From Plantago elongata (Eukaryota > Streptophyta > Magnoliopsida > Lamiales > Plantaginaceae): a stretch of DNA of 40,172 bases. Each line of letters starts with the position of its first letter. Position 1 is the stretch's first letter. Positions 1 through 10,489 of this stretch are shown here, piece by piece. The translations under genes were made by a program, and so were the position numbers. The stretch covers positions 1 to 40,172 of the forward strand of contig JAYMSP010000853.1 in NCBI GenBank assembly GCA_036897095.1, written 5' to 3'. The notes under the pieces were generated by a model. That model was not told the DNA's origin and did no database searches. It was given only the letters and a program-made list of their open reading frames with translations.

Positions 1-1450
1 GAGAGTCTTCTTTACTTTTCTTGTAGTACTCTTTTTTCATTTTTCTCTTAATACAAAGTTCAATTTATTAAAAAAAAACTATTTTCATGATAATTAAAGC
101 TAATTTCATGTGTATAAATACCAGTTTCATGGGTATAAAACCCTAGTTTCATGCCCACACAAGCTAGTTTCATGGACTCAAAACCTAGTTTCGTAGTTTT
201 AAAACCCTAAAAGGAATGGTGAACCCTAAAAAAACCACGATTTGAAGACTTTCTCAGGGAGCTACGGTCTTAATTAGGGTTTAAAATTCTAAACTCCAAT
301 TAAGCTTTTCTCGGGGCTACAATGCTAGTTTCAGCACACGAAAAGTACTAGTTCCAGGTTCATTGAGCTAGTTTCATGATGATTAATGCTAGTTTCATGG
401 GTATGAACCCTAGTTTCACGTCCACACAAGCTAGTTCATAGACTCAAAATCTAGTTTCATATTTCTAAAACCCTAAAGGTAATTGTTAACCTTACAAAAA
501 AACTGAATTTGAAAACTCCTCCGAGAGCTACGGTCTTATTTAGGGTTTAGGGTTGAGGACGTGTACATCGCTATCGCCATGTACTCGTACTCCCCCTAAA
601 TCCTATTTAAGTGTTTATCGGGACTACACTAGTTTCAGCAAAAGAAAAGTACTATATAGTTTTAGGTCCATTGAGCTAGTTTCATGATATTTGTATTAGT
701 TTTATATTCACAAAAGTTAGTTTCAGATTCACAAAATTTAGTTTCATGATCTTTTATATTAGTTTTATAATCACAAAAGCTAGTTTCAATAACATAAAAA
801 CTAGCTTCAAAACCACAAAATCTAGTTTCATCATATTTTGTATTAGTTTCATATTCACAAAAATTAGTTTCAGAACAACAAAAACCTAATTTCATATTCA
901 CAAAAATTAATTTCATATTCACAAAAACTAATTTCAGATTCACAAAACATAATTTCATAATCTTTTGTATTATTTCATATTCATAAACGTTAGTTTCAGA
1001 ACAACAAAAATTAATATTAGGTTCACAAAAGCTACTTTCAATAACACATAAACTAGTTTCAAAATCACAAAACCTAGTTTCATGATATTTTATATTAGTT
1101 TATGGAAAAAAAACCTAGTTTCTTATTCAAAAAAATCCTGAAACTAGTACGAACATGTTTGAAACTAACGGTTATGTTTCAGAACATTAAAAAACTAGTT
1201 TCAAAAACACGAAAGTTAATTTCAGAAACTCATAAAGCTAGTTTCAGAATTAAAAAAATTAATTTCAAAAACACGAAAGTTAGTTTAAAAACAACAAAAA
1301 TCTAGATTCAAAAATTAATTTCATAAGAAACTTAGTTTCAGAAGCATAAATATTGATTTTACTAGTTTCAAAAGCAAGCCAAACTAGTTTCAAGAGTATA
1401 ATTTTGGTTATTAGTTTCACCGTCAATAATAATAGTTTCAACATAAACAC
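1..1450. repeat. Degenerate CTAGTTTCA minisatellite with higher-order repeat
   Basis: An AGTTTCA core (usually within CTAGTTTCA) recurs roughly every 18-25 bases through the whole stretch, separated by short A-rich words such as TTCACAAAA or AACACGAAA. In the first part a longer unit is visible. The order 'GGGTAT.AACCCTAGTTTCA, CCACACAAGCTAGTT, ...AAACCCTAAA, GAGCTACGGTCTTA.TTAGGGTTT, ...GTTTCAGCA...GAAAAGTACTA' occurs near 130-345 and again near 400-660, a period of about 290 bases. Open frames here, such as 662-958 on the minus strand, are by-products of the repeat and are not called as genes. No coding or transposase signal was seen. Confidence 0.85.
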
Positions 1451-1973
1451 GTAAAAATAAGGGAATGTTCATAATTAAATACTTCAAACGATATTGAGAA
1501 GATAAAAAAAAGGCTAAACCCAAGTTTTATGTCAAAATCATGGCTAACACCATTGAGCGTGATAGATAATGAAATTCATGGTGAGAATTGTAAAAAACAC
1601 ATTTTAATACAAGAAAAATTAGTGAAAAAATCTGATTGAGAGAAAAATAAGAGAAGAAGAGAAAAATCTAAAATAATAAAGAACAAATGAATTTCACATA
1701 TATAGAAGTTTTATAGACTTGGAGAAAAAACAAGCGAACATTAATAGAAAATTATATTGTAACTAGGAGAAATTAATAATCAAAAAGGTATTTTGTAAGA
1801 CTTTCTTAGAATTGTTCATATTGTAATTAGGAGATATTAAAACTCTAAAAAATAAAATGATCATATATAATAATTTTTGAAATGAGGTTTTATTATAATG
1901 AAAAATCCCCCAAGAGGGCGGGAAAATTGAGAGGGATTAGGGCTGTCATCATCATTTTGTTCCGACCTCGAAA
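1451..1973. other. AT-rich upstream region of the RNase H2 subunit C gene
   Basis: There is no gene here. The stretch is AT-rich and should contain the promoter and 5' leader of the gene starting at 1974. The last 70 bases become less AT-rich, as expected of a 5' UTR. I see no clear TATA box. Confidence 0.5.
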
Positions 1974-3384
1974 ATGGAGAGTGAAGGATCTTCAATGTCA
2001 GGGTCCTCAAACACCGTGAAATTGAGCCGAGATAAGGCGGCGAACCTTTCGGGGAAGGTCCACCAGCTCCCGTGCTGCATCAAGTACGACGGTCCCACCT
2101 CCGTGTCTGATTACTTCAAGCCCACATCCACTGGTACACTGCTCTACACTCAATTATAGTCTTCTCATTCATATTTGTTCTCAGTATTTCATTTAATTGA
2201 TCGAATTCGCTGGACCAATTTTCAGATATGGAGGTGGATGGGTTGAAAGTAGAGGAAGCTTACTTTAGAGGCAGGAAATTACATGGTACTACCGTTGCAC
2301 TTCCACCCGGTTACTCTGGTAATTGACTCCGCTTTTCGCCTCCAATCGTATCGATATCCCCGATTTCGTTGTTTTTTAATTCTAGTGTTAGTTGTAGTTG
2401 ATTTTGTAACTTATGATTCAAGATGTTAGTGGTATGCATTTTTTCTCGTTCACGTGTTGAATGTTCCTAGTCTTGAGATTATGGTTATCTTTGTTGTATG
2501 TACGGTTGCTTCTACGAGTTAATAAGACCATGTCTTCTGGTACTTAGGCTTTGTTTTGGGAAAGAAGAGTACGAATGGGAAAAATCAAAAATCAAAATCT
2601 GATAATTGGGAGACGACTGCTACTTTTCAAGATCTCAGGGTATGGAATCATGACGTTGTGCCCTCGAAAGATGATACATTCCAGCGAGCCTTTCACTGGT
2701 TTGCTGTTGCAGACACTGTAAGTTCTCTTTTGATATCTAGGGCATTAAACTGTGGAGGTATTCTACGCATTCTAGTAAAATGAGAGATAGTTTGGTGGTC
2801 TAAATCTTGGCACCAATAGCTACTTGCATCATATGCCATATGTGTTAAAGAACTTGTAGCTGCAACATCAAATATTGCGCGTGTTAAGAAATGGTGCAGC
2901 ATCATATTACAAGTACTGGTTCTGCATTCACACAACAAGAGTGAGACCAGTGTTTGAGCAAATTGACTGTACTGAACTGCCTATGAACTTGTTAATTGGA
3001 GTATTACATTGTTTATTTTTCATATCCCTTATTGTTTTTATGGGAACTCTTTGTCGCATGATGTTGTCTACACTGTTTGTCAGATAAATGTTTAGTTTTT
3101 CCTAATGCCCCTCTCATTATTTACTAGCCTGTCTTATGAAATTCTAAATTGCCGTCTGATAGTTACCCGCTCAACTCTGACCTTTGTAGGCTCACTGTAT
3201 CCTGAGTCCTGACATAACTTTGTTCACTGTATCCTGATATGACTTTGTTTTCTGTTCCCATTATACTTTTACAAGTTCAGTTTTAGACGAGTTTCTATCT
3301 CCATCATTTATGACTTCGTTTTTTAAACTGCAGTTGCATCAAACTGTCACTGCCAAAGATATGGAGTCTGCATCCTTTGATTAG
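1974..3384 (+). CDS. RNASEH2C: Ribonuclease H2 subunit C (four exons)
   Basis: Exons are 1974-2133, 2226-2318, 2548-2717 and 3334-3384, all with GT-AG introns, giving 157 residues. The protein is the small non-catalytic subunit of the nuclear RNase H2 complex. With subunits A and B it removes ribonucleotides misincorporated in DNA and cleaves RNA:DNA hybrids. Family features seen are the N-terminal HQLPCCIKYDGPTSVSDYFKP block (residues 30-50), the RGRKLHGTTVALPPGYSG block (about 68-85), the GFVLGKKS turn, and the C-terminal DTFQRAFHWFAVADTLH segment. The length matches plant homologues. The last exon is only 51 bases and sits behind a roughly 600-base intron, so it is the least certain part. 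The N-terminal 25 residues are serine-rich and look disordered. Confidence 0.9.
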
Positions 3385-4440
3385 GCTGGTGTAATTAACG
3401 GGTCCTTTCTCCACTGGATTAACTTGTCTTTCTGCAATTCGGGTGACTTCAAGATACTGAAGTTATGTCTAGCACTCCACTGCTGATTACCTAATTTGCA
3501 ACTCAAATGAACAACATTGGATCTTTCCTATAAATTTCTGGTCAATGAATTTTTTTCTTGAGTTGTGCCCTTATATATAATGAGTTAATGCTTTTGTTCT
3601 ACTATTTCCTCAGTGACAATAACTTGCCTACTAATTTTGGGAAGAAGAATAGAATTATATTCCAAGGCGTTCGGGCGCTTTCACAACAATTTGAATTCGA
3701 ATATGACCTCCTGTAGATTAAAGAAAGGAAAAGGCCAGTTAAAAAAGAAATGTGAATTAATCAAAGGTCCAATTTATCACCACGCCTATATTGTAAATAT
3801 GCAGAGTTACGAATAATCCAGCCAAAGTAATAGGACTTAGACCTAACACGATTAATTTTAGTTGCACTTTTCCAATTTGTAAACAAATTATTCCATATGC
3901 TCAATTGTGCACAAGTTTACTGTATTATTTACTTTTATTTGCTTGGATCTTTGCATGTGACGTCTAAGAGAGTCAGCATATACGCCGTGATAGTCAGCTA
4001 CCTGCAGTTCCAATGTTGAACACGGAGAATCTGGTGTTGAGAAATTCTCAAACTCATAGCTGTTTTTCTTGAACTGTGACATGATTCAGATTCTTATTTC
4101 TCTACTTTATCAGCCACCTTGAAAAGGTTCTGATATTTGTTGTGCCTGCTGAGAATTAGAAGAACTTGTTGCTGGAAAGCCTCTTAGACAGCATCTGTAA
4201 GATGCTTTCAAGCTGTGATAGTCTTTGTTGGCAGGAACAGTTTTGTTTCATACCATGTTACCTTTAGATATTACAATTGACAGCGATACAGATACTTCTA
4301 TCTCTGCGCCGCGTTAACTCTTGTAAAATCTTTTGAAGAATATGAGGCAGTTGTTATGACCTGTTTGCCGTTATGCTTTATCATTTTCACATATGAAGTC
4401 CAAAACCATTAAACTTGACCATATCTATGTGCTCACACTC
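3385..4440. other. Intergenic region: RNase H2C 3' end and upstream region of the first PP2 gene
   Basis: No supported gene. It holds the 3' flank of the RNase H2C gene and, from about 3950, sequence recognisably shared with the upstream region of the second PP2 gene (see the repeat entries at 3968 and 6222). Confidence 0.6.
3968..4019 (+). repeat. PP2-array upstream module, copy 1
   Basis: A block reading AGAGTCAGCATAT...TAGTCAGCTACCTGCAGTT lies about 520 bases before the first PP2 start codon. It aligns with 6222-6274, about 600 bases before the second PP2 gene, and with an orphan copy at 5489-5546. The word TTTGCATG(T/C)GA precedes copies 1 and 2 at a similar distance. It is either a duplicated regulatory region or simply surviving homology from tandem duplication. 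Confidence 0.6.
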
Positions 4441-4442
4441 AC

Positions 4443-4452
4443 TCTATATATA
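4443..4452 (+). promoter_or_regulatory. TATA box of first PP2 gene
   Basis: CTATATATAG lies about 90 bases upstream of the ATG at 4538 and follows CACACTCACT. The same arrangement, with CACACACTCACT ahead of the TATA box, precedes the third PP2 gene, so the core promoter was duplicated with the genes. Confidence 0.65.
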
Positions 4453-4537
4453 GGCAAGATCAGGAAATCAAATCCTCAAACCAAGTTATTGATTCTTGCT
4501 ACTATTCTTGATAACTGTGTACTTATTTATAACTACA

Positions 4538-5242
4538 ATGGGGTCATATAGAAATCCTCACCATTTGGCAGATGCAAAAGCATCCATTAAGGTTCGCACT
4601 TGTTCTAATTCTCTTCCATTATAATTTCTGTACAATGCAACCACGGCTAAAAGTGGAACTGCACTATATTATGTGTATATATGACAAGCACATTTTGTGG
4701 TTCTGCAGGATGGAAAGATGGTGACTATATGGCCTAAAGGTCTTAATATCATTTGGGGCGGAGATTCAAGATACTGGAACGTGCCAATTGATACGTGAGT
4801 TCAGTGTCCTTATCTGTATTTTTTTCTCTCTCTTTTATTTGTGTCTATAATTAAACATCTCTGATAAAACTATTCTAACTGCAGCAACGAACCGGCGTCA
4901 CTACGGCAGGTGGGTTGGCTCGAGGTCACTACTTCCGTTGACATTAACAAGAGTGATCAAACAAACAAGTATGAGGTGGGATTCAACATATCTTTCGGCC
5001 CAGATGAATTCGGCTGGGGTAGCGACTATCCTATCTACTTCATGATGAAGATTGGGAAAACAGGGAAAGCTTCATGGAAGAAAATTGTAATGGACGTGAA
5101 TGATGCAAAGCCTATCACAGGGGTGGTTGAAATAACACACCCATCAGAAAACATAATTTACTTTGGTCTGTATGAAGCATGGAGCGGCAAGTGGAAGGGA
5201 GGCCTGAGGATACACTATGCATTCGCTAGGCCGTTGGCTTGA
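4538..5242 (+). CDS. Phloem protein 2-like lectin (PP2-A type), array copy 1
   Basis: Exons are 4538-4591, 4709-4794 and 4885-5242, giving 165 residues. It is a single PP2/Nictaba-type lectin domain with only a short leader (MGSYRNPHHLADAKASIK). Hallmarks are LNIIWGGDSRYWNVP (about residues 28-42), ASLRQVGWLEVTTSVDI, FGWGSDYPIYFM and the C-terminal YFGLYEAWSGKWKGGLRIHYAFARP. PP2 proteins are abundant phloem-sap lectins, made in companion cells and binding N-acetylglucosamine-containing glycans, with links to sieve-element protein bodies and defence. No signal peptide or membrane segment is visible, so it is probably cytosolic. Unlike copies 2-4, it has Gly instead of Cys in the 'RQV(C)WLEV' motif. 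Its nearest Arabidopsis relative is probably PP2-A9, but assignment within the A group is uncertain. Confidence 0.93.
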
Positions 5243-5488
5243 AGATTCTCAAATTGCAAGGAATATAATTGGCGCATAACAGAGAATGATGATCAGCATT
5301 TCCTAAAGATAACTTGCCAAATGATGCATAATGTTTGATGTAATCTTGCTATGGGTGATGGATTGATGAATATGAATAGTTTTGTAACATACAATGTATA
5401 AACTACATATATATATGTATTGAAGTTATTGTTTCCCAGCAAAGGCGCATAAGTTTTTCATATAAAGTTTTCTGCTATAGATGTTTTG

Positions 5489-5546
5489 GAGAGTCAGCAG
5501 ACTCAGCACATATGTATTGAAAGTCAGGTGGAGGCAGTTTCAATGG
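5489..5546 (+). repeat. PP2-array upstream module, orphan copy
   Basis: GAGAGTCAGCAGACTCAGCACATATG...AAAGTCAGGTGGAGGCAGTTTCAATG aligns with the modules at 3968 and 6222. The similarity continues downstream: TTAAAGGATAAATCTTATG here against TCAAAGGATAACCTATACA near 6295, and CAGATTCTTA near 5636 against the same word near 4086. No PP2 gene follows directly, so it may mark a deleted gene or an extra enhancer-like copy. Confidence 0.5.
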
Positions 5547-6221
5547 AGAATATTAATGTGCTTGTGCTTTGCAAAACCTGAAGGCGGTTTTGAACTGTTA
5601 AAGGATAAATCTTATGTACTTGAGATTTGAGAATCAGATTCTTACTTGGTGGTGACAATTCAAGCATACTTGATTAAAAGTTCCTTCAACAGGCTGATAG
5701 GATGCAGCATTTTGACTGATCTTTTTGCATATATAGAAGGTTTTATACCTTAAAAATTATACATTAGAAGCTTTAGATTTGTAAATAACTATGGTTCAAT
5801 GGATTTGTTGAAGCAAAACAAGAAACATAACAATAAGAAATTACTGAGGACTTGATCTCGCGTTCTTGGGAATTCAATGTGGCGAGTCATAGCAAAATAA
5901 TATGTTCTTGTTGAGCAGAAATTGTTGACATATTTAAGTTTGACAGGTCCCCTGTGCTAGTTATCAAAATTATGTGATCATGTATAAATCGATGGCCATA
6001 AATGAATCCGCGAAACTGGTATATTAATCTGCCTTAGAGCTTGTTCATGCAATCATGCTTAACTATGTATCCAGCCAATTTTCGCAACAAATGTTAGTAC
6101 AAAATAAGTATGGAAACAATCAGTTCTTAGTTGACCTCTATATATGCAAGCATGTAACGTGAGATTCTACATGGCTGGAAAGGCAACGTTGTATACTTTG
6201 ACTTTTTGCATGCGATGCTTT

Positions 6222-6274
6222 CAAGAGTCGGTGCATTTGTACTGCAAGTCAGCTGTCTGCAATTTCAAAGTTGC
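6222..6274 (+). repeat. PP2-array upstream module, copy 2
   Basis: CAAGAGTCGGTGCATTTGTAC...CAAGTCAGCTGTCTGCAATT matches the module upstream of copy 1. It lies about 600 bases before the ATG of the second PP2 gene and is preceded by TTTGCATGCGATG, as copy 1 is by TTTGCATGTGACG. Confidence 0.55.
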
Positions 6275-6745
6275 ACGCGCAGAATATGGAGTTGTCAAAG
6301 GATAACCTATACAGATGAGTCATTATTTACTTCATTTATATCAGCCTGAGGAAGTTCGGATAAGCATTATAAGATTCGCAAGCCTATTTGTGGAGAACAG
6401 CATCATAAAAGAGATGCTTTTCTATCCATCAAAAGATTGGAAGGAATATTTGTACTTTGTAGCATGTTGATTTGGCTGGCAGGCGACACTTTTTATCATG
6501 TATTGCCTTAACTGCTGATGTGTCAAATCACATTGTTCTGGTTTAAAACGCGGAATCTGTATGGCTGCGCCTGTGCGTACTTAGCATCAAACAGACCAAC
6601 TCATGCTGTAACTTGTGAAGAATATGTAACAGTTGCTTGATTCCCTTGTGTTTTATAATTTTCTTATGTCAAACTAAAAATCAGATATTCTCTAAACACC
6701 ATGACATTTAGCTAGTCATAAAAAGCACATCTTTCATTCTTTCTT

Positions 6746-6755
6746 CTATATATAG
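6746..6755 (+). promoter_or_regulatory. TATA box of second PP2 gene
   Basis: TCTATATATAGG lies about 125 bases before the ATG at 6873. The first bases of the leader (GGCCAATCTCAACATATCAGATCCTCA) resemble the leader of copy 1. Confidence 0.65.
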
Positions 6756-6872
6756 GCCAATCTCAACATATCAGATCCTCATCATCAAACTAATAATTAA
6801 TTCAATCACTCATTCATCCATCAGTTGATTCAGTACTTCCTATTCTTCTTACCTTACAGATTTGAACCAGAA

Positions 6873-7628
6873 ATGGCCGACTATTTCGTAAATCCTCACT
6901 ACCTGGCGAATCCAAATGAGAAACATGAGGTATATATATATCAATTCTTTCACTACTAGTTTCATTATGAAAATATATGGAACTTCATGACTTTGTACAT
7001 GACATATGATTAATTTTCTTCTTGTTGATGGTGTAGGAAAACAAGACAGTGATTGTAAGGCCTAAAGCTCTTAACATCGTTTGGGGTGGAGATTCACGAT
7101 ACTGGAACGTACCAGACGACAAGTGAGTTCAATCAAACTGTTTGATTAAGACTTGTTTCTTTCCCATGAAAAACTGCCTAAAACCAGTAGTGTTCAACTT
7201 ATGACATCTAGTGTTACAAAACTATCTGTATATATGATGAATTCTAATGGAACTGCTTCTTTGACTGCAGTAACAAGCCTGCAGAACTACGGCAAGTGTG
7301 TTGGCTTGAGGTGACTACTTCTGTTGACATCAAGATAAGTGATCGAACGAAGAAGTTTGAAGTGGGGTTCGAAATATCTTTTGGACCAGATGCATTTGGC
7401 TGGGGAAGTGACTATCCAATCTACTTCATGACCAAGAGAGGTAAAGATGGAAACGCGTCGTGGAAGAAGATTGTATTAGATGCGAGTGCTCCGCAAACAG
7501 AAATAACAAGGGAAGTCGAGAGAACAGTCGAATCAGACGACGTGATCTTCTGGGGATTGTATGAAGTATGGAGTGGCAAGTGGAAGGGAGGCCTTAGGAT
7601 TCACAAGGCATTTGCAAGGCCATTGTGA
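6873..7628 (+). CDS. Phloem protein 2-like lectin (PP2-A type), array copy 2
   Basis: Exons are 6873-6929, 7037-7122 and 7271-7628, giving 166 residues. The intron positions and phases match copies 1 and 3 exactly. The leader MADYFVNPHYLANPNEKHE is followed by the lectin domain: LNIVWGGDSRYWNVPDDN (about 32-50), PAELRQVCWLEVTTSVDI, FGWGSDYPIYFMTKRGKDGNASWKKIV and WGLYEVWSGKWKGGLRIHKAFARPL. The expected role is a phloem glycan-binding lectin as in copy 1. The third exon is the same length as in copy 1 (358 bases), and the two proteins differ mainly in the acidic loop before the last strand (residues about 125-140). No signal peptide was seen. Confidence 0.93.
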
Positions 7629-8116
7629 AGAAAAGCTAGATGATGCTTTGATAAAATACTGATTCTACATTGTATTTAGTTTTGTCAAGTTTTATTACAT
7701 TTGTTCTGTCATTCAAAAGTTTAGGATGGTATTGGACTATGTAAGGTAGTGAGGATTATTTTACAGAGTATAGTTCACATGAAGATTTGTTCAATTATAT
7801 CAGGATATTACTTTTTTAGTTTCTAGAGAAGTCATAGTCATTATAAACATCATTGTTCTTAATAAAATTATATATATTTAATACTATAATAACATAGACG
7901 TGTTCGTTAACAATTTTATTGACAAAGAAATTATTAATTTTTTTTAACTAAGAGATCGTAACTCATAAGTTATTTCAATATTGAGGAAATTTTGAAAGGA
8001 GAAAGAAGTAGTAAGGCTATTTCAAAATATTCTGGGCCAAATTTGTGAAATACAAGGATTTTTAGCTAAAATATTTATAAATTTTAATTTATTCCTGTAA
8101 TTTATTTTCTGTTTAA

Positions 8117-8195
8117 TTTTAATTGGGTTTACCAAGAGAAAACAAATTTTGTCTATTCAATTTTAATTGGGTTACCAAGTCAAAACAAATTCTGT
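8117..8195. repeat. Two-copy direct repeat, 44-base period
   Basis: TTTTAATTGGG(T)TTACCAAG followed by an AAAACAAATT word occurs at 8117-8152 and again at 8161-8195 with only a few differences. This is a simple local duplication. Confidence 0.7.
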
Positions 8196-8704
8196 TTTTT
8201 TATTAATAAAATGACTGCCTCATCATAATTTTTTTTTTAATTGCCTCATATATTTTTAGTTCACGTTTTCAATGCACATATATAATTATTTCTTAGACTC
8301 TTCTTTTAATCGACAAAATAGTTAATTTCAGTCTAATTCAAGTTATTCAATTTTTAATATTGACCATCTTGCTAAAATATGTTTACCACTAACTTCTCAG
8401 TTAGTTTTTTAATTTCAAAAGCTTTTTGTGATAAAGAATTGTTACATACATGCACATCTTTTTAAACAAGTTAACTAAAAATCTAGCTGGTTTGACAAGT
8501 TAATTAAATTAGCTTGTTGAGAAAATAAACTGCCTGACTATTTACTAACTAACTTTTCAGAACAAAGTTTACATGTTATTATAATTGGATGGGGAAGGAA
8601 TGTTATGGCAAACTCCCCCATATTATGTAAATTCATTTTTGGAATATTGATAGTGGCATTTAGGGCTTAATAAATTTTTTAAAAAAAGTTATTTATAATA
8701 AACA

Positions 8705-8870
8705 AGTCTCATGAGACGATATTTATATAAATACGGATTATATTATTAATAAAAATACCCATATTATTAATTAAAATATTCATATTCTTGGCAACTAACA
8801 TGAGTATTTTTATTGGTAACATGATCTGTCTCTATATAGAGACCGTATTGAAACCGTATCTCATGATACT
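8705..8870. mobile_element. Foldback/MITE-like element with AGTCTCATGAGACG ends
   Basis: The left end AGTCTCATGAGACGAT is mirrored at the right end. The reverse complement of 8853-8870 reads AGTATCATGAGATACGGT. The interior is AT-rich and contains ATGAGTATTTTTATTGGTAACATG. At about 166 bases with no coding capacity, it fits a small non-autonomous DNA element. Elements with GAGACGGTCTCA-type ends are, from memory, common in Lamiales. No clear target-site duplication was identified. Confidence 0.5.
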
Positions 8871-9297
8871 TTGTAATTTATTTTCTATTTTGTGAATAAA
8901 TTAATTTCAGCTCAATACAAACAAGAATAACATGATTTGATCATCCGTTAGTAAAGGCTGACGATGGTTAAATATTTCTCATATTACTCGATAAATTAAT
9001 ACCACGTGGAATAATAATATGAGTAGAATATTTTAGAATGTACTTTCTAGGTTAGAGGATTCGCACCATACCATACTCAACTCATGCCATTTCCTTCATT
9101 ATTACATCCCTCCCGATCCTCCATCATACCATCATGTTTTATCAAAATCTTTTCCTGACATTTGATATTTTAACTTTACTTAATTTATGTCACAAAGATT
9201 TACTATGCATTTTTCAATTCACATTACATTTTATTTTTCATGTTGATTTTAAATTTGATCACATATTACTTCTAATTTATATATAGGAAAATGTTTA

Positions 9298-9553
9298 AGG
9301 GGCTGATTGGAGTAGCATCCAAATGTCCATTTGGATATTATTTTGGAATTTTATGTTTGTTATGGCATTTAAATGTCGAAGATCGAAATGGTTTTACAGT
9401 GGCAACATTATTTCTCTACCTATATAACAAACATATAATACCCTATCTAATTATAATTCTATACCAAACACAATTTTAACAATCTCACTACAATTCCGAT
9501 CACTATTCAAGCATTTAAATAGGGGCATTTAAGTCGCATGTCAATCAGCCCCT
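9298..9553. mobile_element. hAT-like MITE with AGGGGCTGATTGG ends
   Basis: AGGGGCTGATTGGA at 9298-9311 is mirrored by TCAATCAGCCCCT at 9541-9553. AGGGGCTGTTTGG-type ends are typical of short plant hAT-derived elements. The subterminal words CATTTGGAT and CATTTAAAT recur near the degraded relative at about 13785-13933. Length is about 256 bases with no transposase. A clean 8-base target duplication was not found. Confidence 0.55.
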
Positions 9554-10410
9554 AAAAAATTATATTCCGAAAATTTATAAAGTGCACTTTATAATATATT
9601 TTATTGAATATTTTAAAATACAAGTAACTTGTGGTCAAAGTTGGCATCATCAATTATATAAAATTAAGATATATCGTTTATTGTAAGATGGTGAAAGGAG
9701 TAAATTATTGAGAAATTCTAACTAATCTAGTTCTCCGTTCCATCCGACGCACACTTGAGTACCGACATTTAAGTGAAACGGATATAGTGAGAGTGTTTTG
9801 GACAAACATAGATGACGAAACTAGATCCTTATAACAACAAAGGACATACTTTCTTAAGTTTTTTTAATTTATATCACCTTCGCACCGACTTGAACATATG
9901 GTGTAATAATGTCAAACTTGGCAACATTACTAACCACCGAGCCAAAACGTTTGAACATACTAAAATATTAGGTGGAGAATGTGCAAACTGCAAATAATAT
10001 AGTAAAATTGAAGGGAGAAAATTTGCAAAATTAAATTATATGGCTTGATTTTATGCTTGGCTGAGAATGATGGAAAAGAGTCTTTCACTGAAGTGATATT
10101 CTTTACTTCACATTTAGGCCTGAGAAAGGTTCCTCTGGTAGTACAGAAGTTCCTTACATATACAAACCAGCTGCGGCCGTGTTATCTATCTTTAGAGCGA
10201 GCTAGCTTGTTGAGATGCTTTCGCCATCTATCTTGCACCATATTAATTCGCGTAGCCAGTAGCATATAAAATCAAGTGAAATAGGCCATGCATGTGTGTA
10301 GAATCAACTTTTGTCTCACTTGTGGAAGAAGAATCAAGTATTGGTTGGTTTCTTCATTTTCACCCTTAATGTCATTGTGAGATCTTTATGCTTTTCACAC
10401 ACTCACTATT

Positions 10411-10420
10411 CTATATATAA
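10411..10420 (+). promoter_or_regulatory. TATA box of third PP2 gene
   Basis: CTATATATAA lies about 80 bases before the ATG at 10490. The CACACACTCACT just ahead of it matches the arrangement upstream of the first PP2 gene. Confidence 0.65.
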
Positions 10421-10489
10421 CGTCTAAGATCAACAAGAACTCGAATTCTCAAATCAGTCTAACCTATTCATACATACAATACTGCAGTC

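Larger units (their letters stand above)
5243..6740. other. Intergenic region between PP2 copies 1 and 2
   Basis: It holds the 3' flank of copy 1, an orphan copy of the upstream module (5489-5546) and the proper upstream module of copy 2 (6222-6274). No frame with PP2 similarity was seen next to the orphan module. Confidence 0.55.
7629..10410. other. Long AT-rich intergenic region between PP2 copies 2 and 3
   Basis: No gene is supported. It contains a 44-base-period duplication at 8117-8195, a foldback element at 8705-8870 and a hAT-like MITE at 9298-9553. The small open frames have no recognisable protein features. From about 10090 the sequence (CCTGAGAAAGGTTC, GATGCTTTCGCC) weakly resembles the upstream regions of copies 1 and 2. 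Confidence 0.6.

Noticed and set aside
662-958. 98-residue minus-strand open frame with repeated ETNFCEYETN-like segments
   Set aside because: It lies wholly in the AGTTTCA minisatellite; the apparent protein repeat is just the DNA repeat read in one frame.
5243-6700. A remnant PP2 coding exon beside the orphan upstream module
   Set aside because: I looked for the WGGDSRYWNVP and KWKGGLRIH signatures in all frames and saw none; only the upstream block survives.
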